From positions 2,294,001 through 2,358,000 of the forward strand of contig AP024676.1 in NCBI GenBank assembly GCA_025998955.1: a stretch of 64,000 nucleotides of DNA. The letters run 5' to 3'. This DNA comes from Candidatus Roseilinea sp. Its GTDB lineage: Bacteria > Chloroflexota > Anaerolineae > J036 > Brachytrichaceae. Below the pieces are notes generated by a model. That model was not told the DNA's origin. It did not search any database and worked only from the letters and a program-made list of their open reading frames with translations. This document shows positions 41,018-51,663 of the stretch, piece by piece. Made by a program: the position numbers and the translations under genes. How positions within the stretch are numbered: position 1 is the first letter of the stretch; each line of letters begins with the position of its first letter.

Positions 41018-42106
41018 TCACGCGAACCGTCCGTAGTTGTAGTAGGCTGCGCAGGCGCCTTCGCTGCTCACCATTGTTGCACCCAGCGGGGTGCGCGGCG
41101 TGCATTGCTTGCCAAAGGCCGGACATTGATTCGGCTTGATCAGACCTTGCAGCACCTCACCGCTCCGGCACACCGCGGATTCCTGCGCCTGAATATCGGC
41201 GACGTCGAAGCGGGCTTCGGCATCGAAGTCGCGATAGGCGTCGCGCAAGCGCCAGCCGCTGCTGGGGATGACGCCGATGCCGCGCCAAGCGCGATCGGTA
41301 AGCTCGAACACCTCGGCCAACATACGCTGCGCCGGCCGGTTGCCTTCGAAGGTGACGGCGCGCGGGTAGGCGTTTTCCACGCATGCCTCGCCGGCTTCCA
41401 ACTGGCGCACGGCACGGCGAATGCCCTCCAGGATATCGAGCGGCTCGAAGCCGGTCACCACAATCGGCGTGTGATACTTCTCGGCCAGCGGCGGGTATTG
41501 CCAGTAGCCCATCACGCTGCACACGTGGCCGGCGGCGAGGAAGGCCTGCACGCGGTTGGTCGGCGATGACATGATCGCTTCGATGGCCGGCGGCACCAAC
41601 ACGTGCGAGACCAGCATCGAGAAGTTCTTCAAGCCTTGTCGCTTGGCGACGACGACGGCCATCGCGTTGGCCGGCGCGGTGGTCTCGAAGCCGATGCCGA
41701 AGAAGACGACCTGCTTGTGCGGGTTGTCGCGAGCGATCGTCACAGCATCCAGCGGTGAATACACCACGCGCACATCACCGCCCTCCCCCTTGACGCGGAA
41801 GAGGTCTTTGTGGCTGCCGGGCACGCGCAACATGTCGCCGAACGAGCAGAAGATCACATCGGGGCGAGACGCAATCGCCAGCGCTTTGTCAATCACCTCC
41901 AGCGGCGTCACGCACACCGGACAGCCCGGACCGTGGATCAACTCGATCTCCGGCGGCAGTAGTTGATCAATGCCGTTGCGGATGATCGCGTGCGTCTGCC
42001 CGCCGCACACCTCCATGATCGCCCAAGGCCGCGTGGTGATGCGGCGAACCTCGGCGGCCAGCCGCTGCGCGATCTCACCGTCGCGAAACTCGGCCAGATA
42101 CCTCAT
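41018..42106 (-). CDS. hypD: Hydrogenase maturation protein HypD
   Basis: 362 residues. [35 protein letters not shown] and [14 protein letters not shown] are hallmark HypD stretches; C-terminal Cys residues in CAAYYNYG and the CPAFGKQC region fit the [4Fe-4S] site. Forms a complex with HypC that carries the Fe(CN)2CO unit. The HypC start lies 9 bases upstream. Ends before the heptad element. Confidence 0.96.
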   Translation of the reverse strand: MRYLAEFRDGEIAQRLAAEVRRITTRPWAIMEVCGGQTHAIIRNGIDQLLPPEIELIHGPGCPVCVTPLEVIDKALAIASRPDVIFCSFGDMLRVPGSHKDLFRVKGEGGDVRVVYSPLDAVTIARDNPHKQVVFFGIGFETTAPANAMAVVVAKRQGLKNFSMLVSHVLVPPAIEAIMSSPTNRVQAFLAAGHVCSVMGYWQYPPLAEKYHTPIVVTGFEPLDILEGIRRAVRQLEAGEACVENAYPRAVTFEGNRPAQRMLAEVFELTDRAWRGIGVIPSSGWRLRDAYRDFDAEARFDVADIQAQESAVCRSGEVLQGLIKPNQCPAFGKQCTPRTPLGATMVSSEGACAAYYNYGRFA

Positions 42107-42115
42107 GTTTATCTT

Positions 42116-42457
42116 TCACTTTTTATCTTGGTTATTACTCTTGGCTCTTCCACCCGCGCCGCCCCACGGATTCACTGGGCATGCAGGAGGAGCAACGGAC
42201 TCGATATGATCTTCCGGCTTCAACTCCTCTTCGAGAATGCCGAGGTCGTGAAACATTCGAAGCGTCTCCTGCGCCGACGCTTCGTCAATGCGCGTGATGG
42301 CGAAGCCCACGTGCACGATGGTGTAATCACCCACAGCGATCTCCGGCACATAGTCCAGGCATACTTCTTTGACGATGCCGCCGAAGTTCACCTTGCCCAT
42401 GCGGACGCCGTCGGCCTCGTAGATCTCCTGCACACGCCCTGGAATGCCCAAGCACAT
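42116..42457 (-). CDS. hypC: Hydrogenase assembly chaperone HypC
   Basis: 113 residues. MCLGIPGRVQEI is the diagnostic N-terminus with Cys 2 that binds the Fe unit; VCLDYVPEIAVGDYTIVHVGFAI follows the family pattern. The C-terminal 30 residues (ESVAPPACPVNPWGG, ending AKSNNQDKK) are longer than usual and look disordered. Delivers the Fe(CN)2CO moiety with HypD to the hydrogenase large subunit precursor. Confidence 0.95.
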   Translation of the reverse strand: MCLGIPGRVQEIYEADGVRMGKVNFGGIVKEVCLDYVPEIAVGDYTIVHVGFAITRIDEASAQETLRMFHDLGILEEELKPEDHIESVAPPACPVNPWGGAGGRAKSNNQDKK

Positions 42458-42478
42458 CTTTCCCTCTCCTTTTCACAC

Positions 42479-42526
42479 GGAGAAACAGAGAAGCAGAGAG
42501 AAACAAACCTATCGCTCTGTTTCTCC
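42479..42526. repeat. Inverted short-period element between hypB and hypC
   Basis: Perfect 12-base arms, ggagaaacagag (42479-42490) and ctctgtttctcc (42515-42526), made of A/G-rich short units of the heptad type. In the transcript it would form a stem between hypB and hypC. Confidence 0.7.
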
Positions 42527-42538
42527 GCTCCTCTGCGC

Positions 42539-43210
42539 TCAACCTCCGAATTTCGCCCGGCGCCGTTCGCGCAGGAAGGCGATCAGCTCCGGTAGGCCGG
42601 CGCCGGTCTTGGCCGAGGTCTCGAAGATGCGCATGCCCGGTCGCACGGTGTAAATGTTGGCGCGCATTGCGTCCAGGTCGCACTCGCAGGCCACCGCCAG
42701 GTCGGTCTTGGTGATCACGGCGACATCGGCGGAGTTGAACATCACCGGATATTTCAGCGGCTTGTCCTCGCCCTCGGTCACCGAGAGCAGCACCAGGCGC
42801 ACATCCTCGCCCAGGTCATACCATGTCGGGCAGACCAAGTTGCCGACGTTCTCGATGAAGAGGAAGTCGAGCGCGTCCAAGTCCCAGCCTTCGAGCTTGC
42901 CGGCCAGCATCTCGGCTTCCAGGTGACACATGCCATCGGTGGTGATCTGACGAACCGGCGCGCCGCTGCGGGCCAGCCGCCGTGCGTCGTTGTCGGTCTG
43001 CAAGTCGCCGACGACGGCCGCTACTTGCAGGCCCGCGGCGCGCATCTCGGCCAGCACGCGCTCCAGCAGCGCGGTCTTGCCGGCGCCGGGGCTGGACACC
43101 AGATTGGCGACGAACACGCCGGCGCGCTCGAAGCGCTCGCGCAAGCCGGCGGCCAACTGATCGTTCTTGCTCAGCACACCTTGTCGAATTTCCAGATAGC
43201 GCGTCGTCAT
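42539..43210 (-). CDS. hypB: Hydrogenase nickel incorporation GTPase HypB
   Basis: 223 residues from the ATG at 43210 (MTTRYLEIRQ); the frame is open further but runs into hypA. Walker A is LVSSPGAGKTALL (37-49); DFLFIENVGNLVCP, SVTEGEDKPLKYP and VITKTDLA complete the GTPase. There is no His-rich nickel-storage N-terminus. Works with HypA to load Ni into HoxH. hypA lies 17 bases upstream. Confidence 0.96.
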   Translation of the reverse strand: MTTRYLEIRQGVLSKNDQLAAGLRERFERAGVFVANLVSSPGAGKTALLERVLAEMRAAGLQVAAVVGDLQTDNDARRLARSGAPVRQITTDGMCHLEAEMLAGKLEGWDLDALDFLFIENVGNLVCPTWYDLGEDVRLVLLSVTEGEDKPLKYPVMFNSADVAVITKTDLAVACECDLDAMRANIYTVRPGMRIFETSAKTGAGLPELIAFLRERRRAKFGG

Positions 43211-43227
43211 GCTTGCCTCCGGGTCGT

Positions 43228-43605
43228 TCAGGTCGCGGGTTGAAGGGCTGCTTGGTCTTCGACCTCGATTTCGATGCCGGCGATCTCCAGCGCTCGCCCG
43301 GCGATGATCTGCGCGCATGGCTGGCCGCAGATCGGGCAGCGAAAGTCTTGAATGCCCGGCAGCGTCACATCGCGCCGGCAGTGTTCGCAATGCACGACCA
43401 CCGGCACGTCCTCGATCACCAATCGCGATCCAGCCAACAGCGTGCCCGCTGCAGCGACGTCATAGCTGAACAGAAGCGCATCCTTGGCCACGCCGGACAG
43501 CGCGCCCAGGCGCAAGAACACCTGCGTCACGCGCTGCGCGCCGGCTCGACGTGCAGCCTGCTCCGCCGATTCGACCAGGCTGGCAGCGATGGACAGCTCG
43601 TGCAT
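43228..43605 (-). CDS. hypA: Hydrogenase nickel-binding protein HypA
   Basis: 125 residues from the ATG at 43605, chosen because MHELSIAASLVE is the conserved start with nickel-ligand His 2. The zinc site is CEHCRRDV ... CPICG. Nickel donor partner of HypB. First gene of the hypABCDE operon, with a tacaat box 9 bases before the ATG (leaderless spacing). Confidence 0.95.
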   Translation of the reverse strand: MHELSIAASLVESAEQAARRAGAQRVTQVFLRLGALSGVAKDALLFSYDVAAAGTLLAGSRLVIEDVPVVVHCEHCRRDVTLPGIQDFRCPICGQPCAQIIAGRALEIAGIEIEVEDQAALQPAT

Positions 43606-43614
43606 TGAGACAAT

Positions 43615-43620
43615 ATTGTA
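43615..43620 (-). promoter_or_regulatory. -10 box (TACAAT) of the hyp operon
   Basis: attgta on the plus strand, 9 bases before the hypA ATG; leaderless-type spacing. Confidence 0.45.
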
Positions 43621-43645
43621 AAGGGCATTCATCCCGTTGAAACGG

Positions 43646-43660
43646 TCAACCGGCGGTTGA
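43646..43660. promoter_or_regulatory. Palindrome upstream of the hypA promoter
   Basis: tcaacc (43646-43651), ggc, ggttga (43655-43660), about 25 bases upstream of the -10 box, just above where -35 would lie. Candidate regulator site; no regulator identified. Confidence 0.35.
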
Positions 43661-43703
43661 AGCGCCTGACCGACCGGATAGATGGCCATATGCCACTCAC
43701 CTG

Positions 43704-43831
43704 CACGACACGCAAGACGCGAGACGCAAGAGGACATACGACTTCCGACTCACGACTCACGACTCACGTTTTACATCTTACGTCTTACGTCTTGCGTCAT
43801 GCGTCATGCGTTCTCCGCCGTGCGTCATGCT
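43704..43831. repeat. Longest heptad-repeat element, between hypA and hypF
   Basis: Starts with acgacac/gcaagac-type units, then from 43741 a clear 13-unit array: acttccg, actcacg three times, ttttaca, tcttacg twice, tcttgcg, tcatgcg twice, ttctccg, ccgtgcg, tcatgct. It ends 26 bases before the hypF start. Confidence 0.85.
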
Positions 43832-43842
43832 GAGAAGGTGCT

Positions 43843-43848
43843 TACAAT
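43843..43848 (+). promoter_or_regulatory. -10 box of hypF
   Basis: tacaat, 8 bases before the ATG at 43857; leaderless-type spacing, directly after the heptad array. Confidence 0.45.
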
Positions 43849-43856
43849 GCTGAGCG

Positions 43857-46148
43857 ATGTCCGGGAACACGCGCATGCGCCAACGGCTGATCGTGCGCGG
43901 CATCGTGCAGGGCGTGGGCTTCCGGCCGTTTGTGTATGGCCTCGCAACCCGGCACGGCTTGGGCGGCTTCGTCGGCAACGATAGCAGCGGCGTGTTCATC
44001 GAGGTGGAAGGCTCCCCCGACGCGCTGGCCGCGTTCGTGCGCGAACTGCGCGCCAACCCGCCGCCGTTGGCGATGATTGACAGCATCTCGGTCGAGGACC
44101 TGCCGGCGCTGGGCGAGTCGGCGTTTGTCATCGTTGCCAGCGAAGGGCACGCCAGCGCCAGCACGTCCATTTCGCCCGACGTGTGTATCTGCGAGGATTG
44201 TTTGCGCGAGCTGTTCGACCCTGCCGACCGGCGTTATCGCTATCCATTCATCAACTGCACCAATTGCGGGCCGCGCTTCACGATCATCCGCGACATCCCC
44301 TACGATCGGCCGCTCACCACGATGGCAGCCTTCCCGATGTGCCCGCAATGTGCGGCGGAATATCACGACCCGGCCAACCGGCGCTTTCATGCGCAGCCGG
44401 TGGCGTGCCCGGAGTGCGGCCCCCGCATCTGGTTCGAGGCGCCCAGCCAGGCGATGCAGTGGGACGACGAGGCGATACGTGCGGCACAGGCCGCCTTGCG
44501 CGCCGGGCAGATCGTTGCGGTCAAGGGCATCGGCGGCTTTCATCTGGCCTGCGACGCGACGAACGACGCAGCACTGCGCGCGCTGCGCCAGCGCAAGGGC
44601 CGGGTAGATAAGCCGTTTGCCGTGATGGTGCGCGACCTGGCCGCGGCGCGCATGCTGGCCGGGGTGGACGACGACGAGGCGGCGCTGCTAAAGAGCAAGG
44701 CGCGGCCGATCGTGCTGTTGCGTCGCCGGACTGATGCGCCGGTGAGCGCGCTGGTCGCACCGGGCAACGCCTACATCGGCTTGATGCTGCCGTATTCGCC
44801 GCTGCACTACCTGCTGCTGGACGGCCTGCCGCAGCCACTGGTGATGACGAGCGGCAACCTGAGCGACGAGCCGATCTGTAAAGACAACGACGAAGCGCGG
44901 CGCAGGCTCGCAGCCTTGGCCGATGGCTTCTTATTGCACAACCGCGATATTCATGTGTGGTGCGACGACAGCGTGATGCGATCCTTCGCGGGTCATGAGC
45001 TACCCATCCGGCGCTCGCGCGGCTACGCGCCCTTTCCCGTCCGGCTGGCGCAGCCCACGCCCGCGCTCATCGCGACCGGCGGCGAACTGAAGGCGACGTT
45101 TTGCGTGACGCGCGAGCAATTCGCCTACCTCAGCCAGCACATCGGCGACATGGAGAACCTGGAGACGCTGCAGGCGTTCGAGCGCGCGCTGGCGCATTTC
45201 GTCAAGCTCTTTCGCATCGTGCCGGAGCGGGTAGTCTGTGACCTGCATCCCGGCTATCTGTCCACGCAGTGGGCCGAGCGCTTCGCTGCAGCGCAGGGCC
45301 TACCGCTGGTAAAGGTGCAGCACCACCACGCGCACATCGCCGCGTGCCTGGCCGAACACGGGTTCGACCCAGACGCACGCGCCATCGGCATCAGCTTCGA
45401 CGGCACAGGCTACGGCAGCGACGGTGCAATCTGGGGCGGCGAGGTGTTGATCGCAAACTGCCGAACGTTCACGCGGATCGCGCACCTGAAGTATGTGCCG
45501 TTGCCCGGCGGCGACGCCAGCATCAAGCAGCCGTATCGTGCGGCGCTGGCGCACCTATGGGCCGCGGGCATCCCATGGGACGACGACCTGCCGTGCGTCG
45601 CGGCCTGCCCGCCGGAGGAGCGCCGCGTGCTGCGCCGACAACTCGAGCGCAGTTTCAACTGCCCGCCGACCAGCAGCATGGGCCGGCTGTTCGATGCAAT
45701 TTCGGCGCTGATCGGCGTGCGCCAGACGGCCACCTACGAGGCGCAAGCGGCCATCGAGCTGGAAGCCCTGTGCGACGATGCCGAGCACAGGCGATACGAA
45801 TCGGCGACCGCGCCTTCGGCAGATCGCGCCACGCTGGTGCTCGACCCCGCACCGATGCTCACTGAGATGGTGCGCGACCTGCGCGCAGGCGTGGCCCAGC
45901 AGACCATCGCGGCGAAGGTGCACAACACGATCGCCGAGTGGATCGCGCAGGTGAGCGATTACGCGCGTCAACAGACCGGGCTGAACATCGTAGCGCTGAG
46001 CGGTGGGGTGTTCCAAAACGTGCGGTTGCTACGGCGGGCGCTGCCCAGGTTACGCGCTGCAGGTTTCGACGTGCTGACCCACCGCGCCGTGCCGCCCAAC
46101 GACGGCGGGCTGGCGCTGGGTCAGGCGGTGGTAGGGGGATGGGGATAG
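43857..46148 (+). CDS. hypF: Carbamoyltransferase HypF
   Basis: 763 residues. Four regions in order: acylphosphatase domain (RLIVRGIVQGVGFRPFVYGL), two zinc fingers (CEDCLREL ... CTNCG and CPQCAAEY ... CPECG, about 110-185), a YrdC-like domain (about 195-380; GIGGFHLACDATN, KPFAVMVRD), and a Kae1-like domain with HHHAHIAACLAEH. Makes carbamoyl-adenylate from carbamoyl phosphate and transfers it to HypE. Divergent from hypABCDE across a heptad array, so the two transcripts are separately controlled. An in-frame ATG at 43875 is an alternative start. Confidence 0.96.
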   Translation: MSGNTRMRQRLIVRGIVQGVGFRPFVYGLATRHGLGGFVGNDSSGVFIEVEGSPDALAAFVRELRANPPPLAMIDSISVEDLPALGESAFVIVASEGHASASTSISPDVCICEDCLRELFDPADRRYRYPFINCTNCGPRFTIIRDIPYDRPLTTMAAFPMCPQCAAEYHDPANRRFHAQPVACPECGPRIWFEAPSQAMQWDDEAIRAAQAALRAGQIVAVKGIGGFHLACDATNDAALRALRQRKGRVDKPFAVMVRDLAAARMLAGVDDDEAALLKSKARPIVLLRRRTDAPVSALVAPGNAYIGLMLPYSPLHYLLLDGLPQPLVMTSGNLSDEPICKDNDEARRRLAALADGFLLHNRDIHVWCDDSVMRSFAGHELPIRRSRGYAPFPVRLAQPTPALIATGGELKATFCVTREQFAYLSQHIGDMENLETLQAFERALAHFVKLFRIVPERVVCDLHPGYLSTQWAERFAAAQGLPLVKVQHHHAHIAACLAEHGFDPDARAIGISFDGTGYGSDGAIWGGEVLIANCRTFTRIAHLKYVPLPGGDASIKQPYRAALAHLWAAGIPWDDDLPCVAACPPEERRVLRRQLERSFNCPPTSSMGRLFDAISALIGVRQTATYEAQAAIELEALCDDAEHRRYESATAPSADRATLVLDPAPMLTEMVRDLRAGVAQQTIAAKVHNTIAEWIAQVSDYARQQTGLNIVALSGGVFQNVRLLRRALPRLRAAGFDVLTHRAVPPNDGGLALGQAVVGGWG

Positions 46149-46153
46149 CTTGG

Positions 46154-46357
46154 TCACTCGGCTTCCTTCAGCGCGCGCTCCAGTAAGTCCGCGACGCCGA
46201 GTTCGGCAGCCCACCGGCGCAGGGAATCCAGGTCTAGTTCACCGGCGCAGACTTTGAGCACGCCGATGACATCGCGCCACTGACTTTCGGAAACTTCACC
46301 GCCTAAGCAATACCTTTCTAGTTTGGAGAGAATAAGATCTTCAGGGCTGGCAAACAT
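46154..46357 (-). pseudogene. C-terminal remnant of a nucleotidyltransferase-like partner gene
   Basis: 67 residues: ASPEDLILSKLERYCLGGEV, then SQWRDVIGVLKV and LRRWAAELGVADLLERAL. These are the closing segments of a conserved hypothetical protein of about 150 residues that usually follows a small partner gene. The N-terminal half is missing. Together with the upstream fragment it looks like the two ends of a two-gene module left by an internal deletion. Family recognition is from memory of the motif; the call is moderate. Confidence 0.5.
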
Positions 46358-46414
46358 CGCGCCGACTCCGCCTTCCGAGGCAAACGTTTGTCTTTTGACG
46401 CGCGAAAGCTGCGA

Positions 46415-46618
46415 TTATAAGAAAGGCCGCGGAGATGGGATGAAAACGTCCACGTTGAACATCATTGCGCGATGGATCAGGCCCACCAGCGCCAGCGTTC
46501 GGGCGGAGGCATTTAACTGCGCCAGCATGTTCATTTTGTGGGCGGGGCCGGCCTGCCGCCACAAAGCGATTTGCAAAGCCTCCGCTTCGGGATGGGTGTC
46601 AGAAAAGAGCGCGCTCAT
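46415..46618 (-). pseudogene. N-terminal remnant of the small partner gene
   Basis: MSALFSDTHPEAEALQIALW, then RQAGPAHKMNMLAQLNASAR and TLALVGLIHRAM reads like the start of a common small hypothetical protein (S-D-T-x-P-E-x-E family) that pairs with the gene type above. After TLALVGL the usual continuation breaks off and the frame stops at 46415. The region 46622-46759 upstream holds no gene. Confidence 0.45.
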
Positions 46619-46759
46619 CACTGCCAAAGATCACTGACCAACTTTGACCGCTGCCATTCTGCGAGATCACCCCGCACCTGTCAAACGATTGGCGCAGCTT
46701 CCGAACGCTCCCGTTGAGGAAATTTATCCTGTCCGAGCGGGCATACAATTGGCTGGCGC

Positions 46760-48547
46760 ATGAATCTCACGTTGCGCCCACACTTCAGCCTGCTCGCGCG
46801 CTACCTTCGGCCGCAGGCCATGCGCATGATACTGCTCGGCGCGCTGCTCTTCGGCAGCATCGGGCTGCAACTGTGGGCGCCTCAGCTTCTCCGTCAGTTC
46901 ATTGATGCCGCACAATCCGGCGCGCCGCTCGACACGCTGGCCGGCGCGGCGCTGTGGTTCATCGCGCTGGGCATCGCCGGCAACCTGACCGCCGGCCTGG
47001 CGGCCTACGTCGGCGAGGACGTGGCCTGGACGGCGACCAACCGGCTGCGCGCCGACCTCGCGGCGCACTGCCTGCGGCTGGACATGACCTTCCACAAAGA
47101 CCACACGGCCGGCGAGATGATCGAACGGATTGACGGCGACGTCACCGCGCTGTCCAACTTCTTCTCGCAGTTCGTCGTGCGCGTGCTGGGGACGTTCGTG
47201 CTGCTGATCGGCGTGCTCGTCCTGATGTTCTTCGAGGATTGGCGCATCGGGTTGGCGATGACGGCCTACGCCACGCTGGCGCTGTTGGTGCTGCGTTGGG
47301 CGAAGGACCGCGCCGTGCCCTACTTCAAAGAATCGCGCCAAGCTGCTGCTGACTTGTCGTCGTTCTGGGAAGAGCGACTGTCCGGCCTGGAGGACATTCG
47401 CTCCAGCGGCGCGACGGAGTATGTGATGCGCCTGATGTATGCGCTGATGCGCGCGCTCTTCCAGAAAAACTTGCGCGCCGCCTTGATGGGCCGCATCTTG
47501 TTCGCCAGCGCCATCGTGCTGTTCTCGCTCGGCAACGCGATGGCTATCGGCGTGGGCGGCGGGTTGCTTGGATTGGGTGGGTTGACCCTCGGCACTGTGT
47601 ATCTGATCTTCGACTACACCGGCCTGTTGTCGTCGAACCTGCGCATCATCACCGAGCAGCTCGACGACCTGCAACGTGCCTCGGCCGGCATCGAGCGCAT
47701 CGCCGAACTGATGCAACGTCGCAGCCGGATCGAAGACCCTCCAGACGCCGTCGCCCTCGCACCTGCGGACGGGCATGCGCCGGCGCTCGAATTCCGCTCG
47801 GTATCTTTCGCCTACGATGCGTCGGAAGGCAACGACTCGTTCGTGCTAAAAGACGTCTCGTTTACGCTGCCGGCCGGACGCGTATTGGGCCTGCTCGGGC
47901 ACACCGGTAGCGGCAAAACCACCCTCTCCCGACTACTCTTTCGCTTCTACGACCCGACCGAGGGCGCGATCTTGCTGGACGGCGTGGACATTCGCCGCAT
48001 GAAGCTGGCCGATCTGCGCCGGCGCATCGCCGTCGTGACGCAAGAGGTGCAACTGTTCCAGGCCAGTGTGCGCGACAACTTGACCTTCTTCGACCGACGG
48101 ATCCCGGACACGCATATCCTGGAGATCCTGGACGACCTCGGCCTGGGTGATTGGCTGGTGTCGTTGCCGGATGGCCTCGACACCGAGCTGCAATCGGGCA
48201 GTGGCGGCCTATCGGCAGGTGAAGCGCAATTGCTGGCCTTCGCGCGCGCGTTCCTGCAAGCACCTCAGCTGGTCGTACTCGACGAGGCGTCATCCCGGCT
48301 GGACCCGGCCACCGAGCGCTTGGTCGAACGCGCCGTAGACAAACTGCTGCGCGGTCGCACGGCCATCATCATCGCGCATCGCCTGACCACGGTGCAACGC
48401 GCCGACGACATCTTGATCTTGGAGGACGGGCATGTGCGTGAGTTCGGCCCACGCAGCGCGCTGTTGGCCCGACCGGATTCGCGCTTCTCGCAGTTGTTGC
48501 GCGCCGGCATGCAGGCCGAAGGCAGCTTGAGCGAGGCCCTCGCATGA
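46760..48547 (+). CDS. ABC exporter half-transporter, catalytic-site subunit
   Basis: 595 residues: six membrane helices (about 15-315), then an ATP-binding domain (about 335-580). Walker [17 protein letters not shown]-loop VTQEVQLFQ, signature [13 protein letters not shown] (deviates from LSGGQ), Walker [13 protein letters not shown] with the catalytic Glu, and H-loop IIIAHRLTT. Pairs with the next gene, which overlaps it by ATGA. In the heterodimer this Walker B Glu would face the intact LSGGQ of its partner, making one functional ATP site. Substrate (drug, lipid or peptide) unknown. A tacaat box lies 10 bases before the ATG. Confidence 0.9.
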   Translation: MNLTLRPHFSLLARYLRPQAMRMILLGALLFGSIGLQLWAPQLLRQFIDAAQSGAPLDTLAGAALWFIALGIAGNLTAGLAAYVGEDVAWTATNRLRADLAAHCLRLDMTFHKDHTAGEMIERIDGDVTALSNFFSQFVVRVLGTFVLLIGVLVLMFFEDWRIGLAMTAYATLALLVLRWAKDRAVPYFKESRQAAADLSSFWEERLSGLEDIRSSGATEYVMRLMYALMRALFQKNLRAALMGRILFASAIVLFSLGNAMAIGVGGGLLGLGGLTLGTVYLIFDYTGLLSSNLRIITEQLDDLQRASAGIERIAELMQRRSRIEDPPDAVALAPADGHAPALEFRSVSFAYDASEGNDSFVLKDVSFTLPAGRVLGLLGHTGSGKTTLSRLLFRFYDPTEGAILLDGVDIRRMKLADLRRRIAVVTQEVQLFQASVRDNLTFFDRRIPDTHILEILDDLGLGDWLVSLPDGLDTELQSGSGGLSAGEAQLLAFARAFLQAPQLVVLDEASSRLDPATERLVERAVDKLLRGRTAIIIAHRLTTVQRADDILILEDGHVREFGPRSALLARPDSRFSQLLRAGMQAEGSLSEALA

Positions 48548-50490
48548 CCACTCCGCAAACGACGAATTTGCGCAACGAGCGCGCAACGGCTCGCCCGCGC
48601 GCTTCCAACAGCGCCTCTGCCGCCACCATGCCTGCCTGGCGCGCATTGTGGCGACTGTTCACCTTCCATCCATGGCTGTTCGGGCTGAACGTGCTGGCTC
48701 AAATTCCACGGCAGGCGATGTTCCTGGTGCCCGGCCTGATCATCCGCGCATGCTTCGACGAGCTCACCCGATACGGACAACTGACCTGGGGTCTGATGGG
48801 GCTCCTTGCGTTGCTCATGGCCTCGGCCTTCGCCCGCGTGGGCGTGATCTACCTAGGCGCGATGACGATGGTGATCTACAACAATTACGCATCGGCGCTG
48901 CTGCGCAAGAATCTCTTCGCCCGCATCTTGCAGCTACCCGCGGCGCGCGCCCTCCCCTATTCGCCCGGCGAGGCGATCACCCGGCTGGGCGGCGACGTGA
49001 CCGAGATCACGACGTTCATTGACAACTTGCTGCAGGCGGTGGGGATGGCGGCCTTCGCCGCGCTGGCGCTCGCCATCATGGCCGGCATCAACCCGATCAT
49101 CACCGCCGTCGTCGCTGCGCCGCTGGTCGTGGTGGCCATCATCGCCGGCCTGGGCACGGCGCGCATCCAGAGGTATCGGCGCGAGAGCCGGCGCGCCACC
49201 GGTCGGCTCTACGGCTTCATCGCCGAGACGTTCAGTGCCGTGCAGGCGGTGCAGGTTGCCGGCGCCGAGGCGCCTATCGTTCGCCAGTTCGAGCACCTGG
49301 GCGAAGCGCGCCGCAAAGCCGTGCTCAAAGAGCGACTGTTCAACGAGCTGATCCTCAACGCGCTGAGCGACACCGTGACCACGGTCGGCACAGGCCTGAT
49401 CCTGCTGATGGTGGCGACGTCGTTCCGCGCCGGCACGTTCACGGTGGGCGACTTCGCGCTGTTCGTCGCCTACCTGACCCGCATGACCGACTTCACGTTC
49501 GCCTTCGGCCGGCTGCTGGCGAACTACAAACAGGCCGGCGTTTCGTTCGACCGGCTGTTCCGGCTGATGCAAGGGGCGCCCGCCGAGCAGTTGACGGCGC
49601 ACGGGCCGGTCTATCTGCGCGGACCGTTGCCGGACGCGCAACCACCCGCCCGATCGCCAGCCGACACGTTCCAACGGTTGGATGTGTGCGGGCTGACGTA
49701 TCACTATCCGGCGCTCTCGCCCGACGACGCCGGCACGCCGCGCGGGATCACCGACATCAGCTTCACGCTGACCCGTGGCGCGTTCACCGTGATTACCGGC
49801 CGCATCGGCGCGGGCAAAACCACCCTGCTGCGCGTGCTGCTCGGCCTATTGCCCAAGGACGCCGGCCAGATTTATTGGAATGGCGAGGAGGTGAAAGACC
49901 CGGCAAACTTTTTCGTCCCGCCGCGCGTGGCCTACACTGCCCAAGTGCCACGCCTGTTCAGCGACACGCTACGCGACAACATCCTGCTCGGCGCCGCCGA
50001 TGACGCGCTTCACGAGGCCGTCTATCGTGCCGTGATGGAGCGCGACCTGGAGGGATTGGAACGTCGGCTCGACACCGTGGTTGGTCCGCGCGGGGTCAAG
50101 CTCTCCGGCGGACAGATCCAACGCGCCGCTGCTGCGCGCATGTTCGTGCGCAACGCCGAGCTGCTCGTTTTCGACGACCTCTCCTCGGCGCTAGATGTAG
50201 AAACCGAAGCGCTGCTGTGGGATCGAATTAAGAACGAAGAATTGAGAATTGAGAAAGAAGCTGGTTCCACATCATCATCAAAATTCTCAATTCTCAACTC
50301 TCCATTCTCGATTTTGGCGGTGAGCCATCGCCACGCCACGCTGCGCCTGGCCGATCACATCATCGTCATGAAGGATGGGCGGATCGAGGCGCAAGGCACG
50401 CTGGACGAGCTGCTGCGCACCTCGGCGGAGATGCGGCGACTGTGGCTTGCCGAGCCGGAGCGTGAAGACCGGCCAATCGGCCAGGCCTAG
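48544..50490 (+). CDS. ABC exporter half-transporter, degenerate-site subunit with repeat-derived insert
   Basis: 648 residues: membrane domain (about 30-340) and ATP-binding domain (about 375-640). Walker [18 protein letters not shown], signature [14 protein letters not shown] (intact), Walker [13 protein letters not shown] with Asp in place of the catalytic Glu, H-loop [11 protein letters not shown]. Between Walker B and the H-loop, about 30 residues (about 561-590; [13 protein letters not shown] and [14 protein letters not shown]) are not family sequence and are encoded by a heptad-repeat element. Overlaps the upstream partner gene by 4 bases; the pair forms an asymmetric heterodimer of the TM287/288 kind. 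Confidence 0.9.
   Translation: MTTPQTTNLRNERATARPRASNSASAATMPAWRALWRLFTFHPWLFGLNVLAQIPRQAMFLVPGLIIRACFDELTRYGQLTWGLMGLLALLMASAFARVGVIYLGAMTMVIYNNYASALLRKNLFARILQLPAARALPYSPGEAITRLGGDVTEITTFIDNLLQAVGMAAFAALALAIMAGINPIITAVVAAPLVVVAIIAGLGTARIQRYRRESRRATGRLYGFIAETFSAVQAVQVAGAEAPIVRQFEHLGEARRKAVLKERLFNELILNALSDTVTTVGTGLILLMVATSFRAGTFTVGDFALFVAYLTRMTDFTFAFGRLLANYKQAGVSFDRLFRLMQGAPAEQLTAHGPVYLRGPLPDAQPPARSPADTFQRLDVCGLTYHYPALSPDDAGTPRGITDISFTLTRGAFTVITGRIGAGKTTLLRVLLGLLPKDAGQIYWNGEEVKDPANFFVPPRVAYTAQVPRLFSDTLRDNILLGAADDALHEAVYRAVMERDLEGLERRLDTVVGPRGVKLSGGQIQRAAAARMFVRNAELLVFDDLSSALDVETEALLWDRIKNEELRIEKEAGSTSSSKFSILNSPFSILAVSHRHATLRLADHIIVMKDGRIEAQGTLDELLRTSAEMRRLWLAEPEREDRPIGQA
50226..50315. repeat. 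Heptad-repeat element inserted in frame in the ABC ATPase gene
   Basis: Left arm aattaag, aacgaag, aattgag, aattgag (50226-50253); right arm aaattct, caattct, caactct, ccattct, cgatttt (50281-50315). The arms are complementary and the insert preserves the frame. Confidence 0.85.
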
Positions 50491-50592
50491 CTTGACCAAG
50501 CGCATAGTGCCGCGCGCCATGTTCTTCGTTAGTCTCATCCCAGACGGCGATTCGTCTGCGACGCATCAGGGCGAATTGCCACGAGGCCAAGG

Positions 50593-51659
<1,067 letters not shown>

Positions 51660-51663
<4 letters not shown>

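Noticed and set aside
42539-43390. Long form of HypB starting at 43390
   Set aside because: The extra 60 residues are hypA sequence in another frame; the ATG at 43210 starts the family sequence.
43741-43831. Heptad arrays as CRISPR repeats
   Set aside because: Units are 7 bases, contiguous, drifting, and without spacers.
46714-46749. ttgagg and tacaat before the ABC exporter as a full promoter
   Set aside because: The spacer is 24 bases; only the -10-like box near the ATG is plausible.
46724-47776. 350-residue minus-strand frame opposite the first ABC gene
   Set aside because: His/Gln/Arg-rich shadow of a gene with intact ABC motifs.
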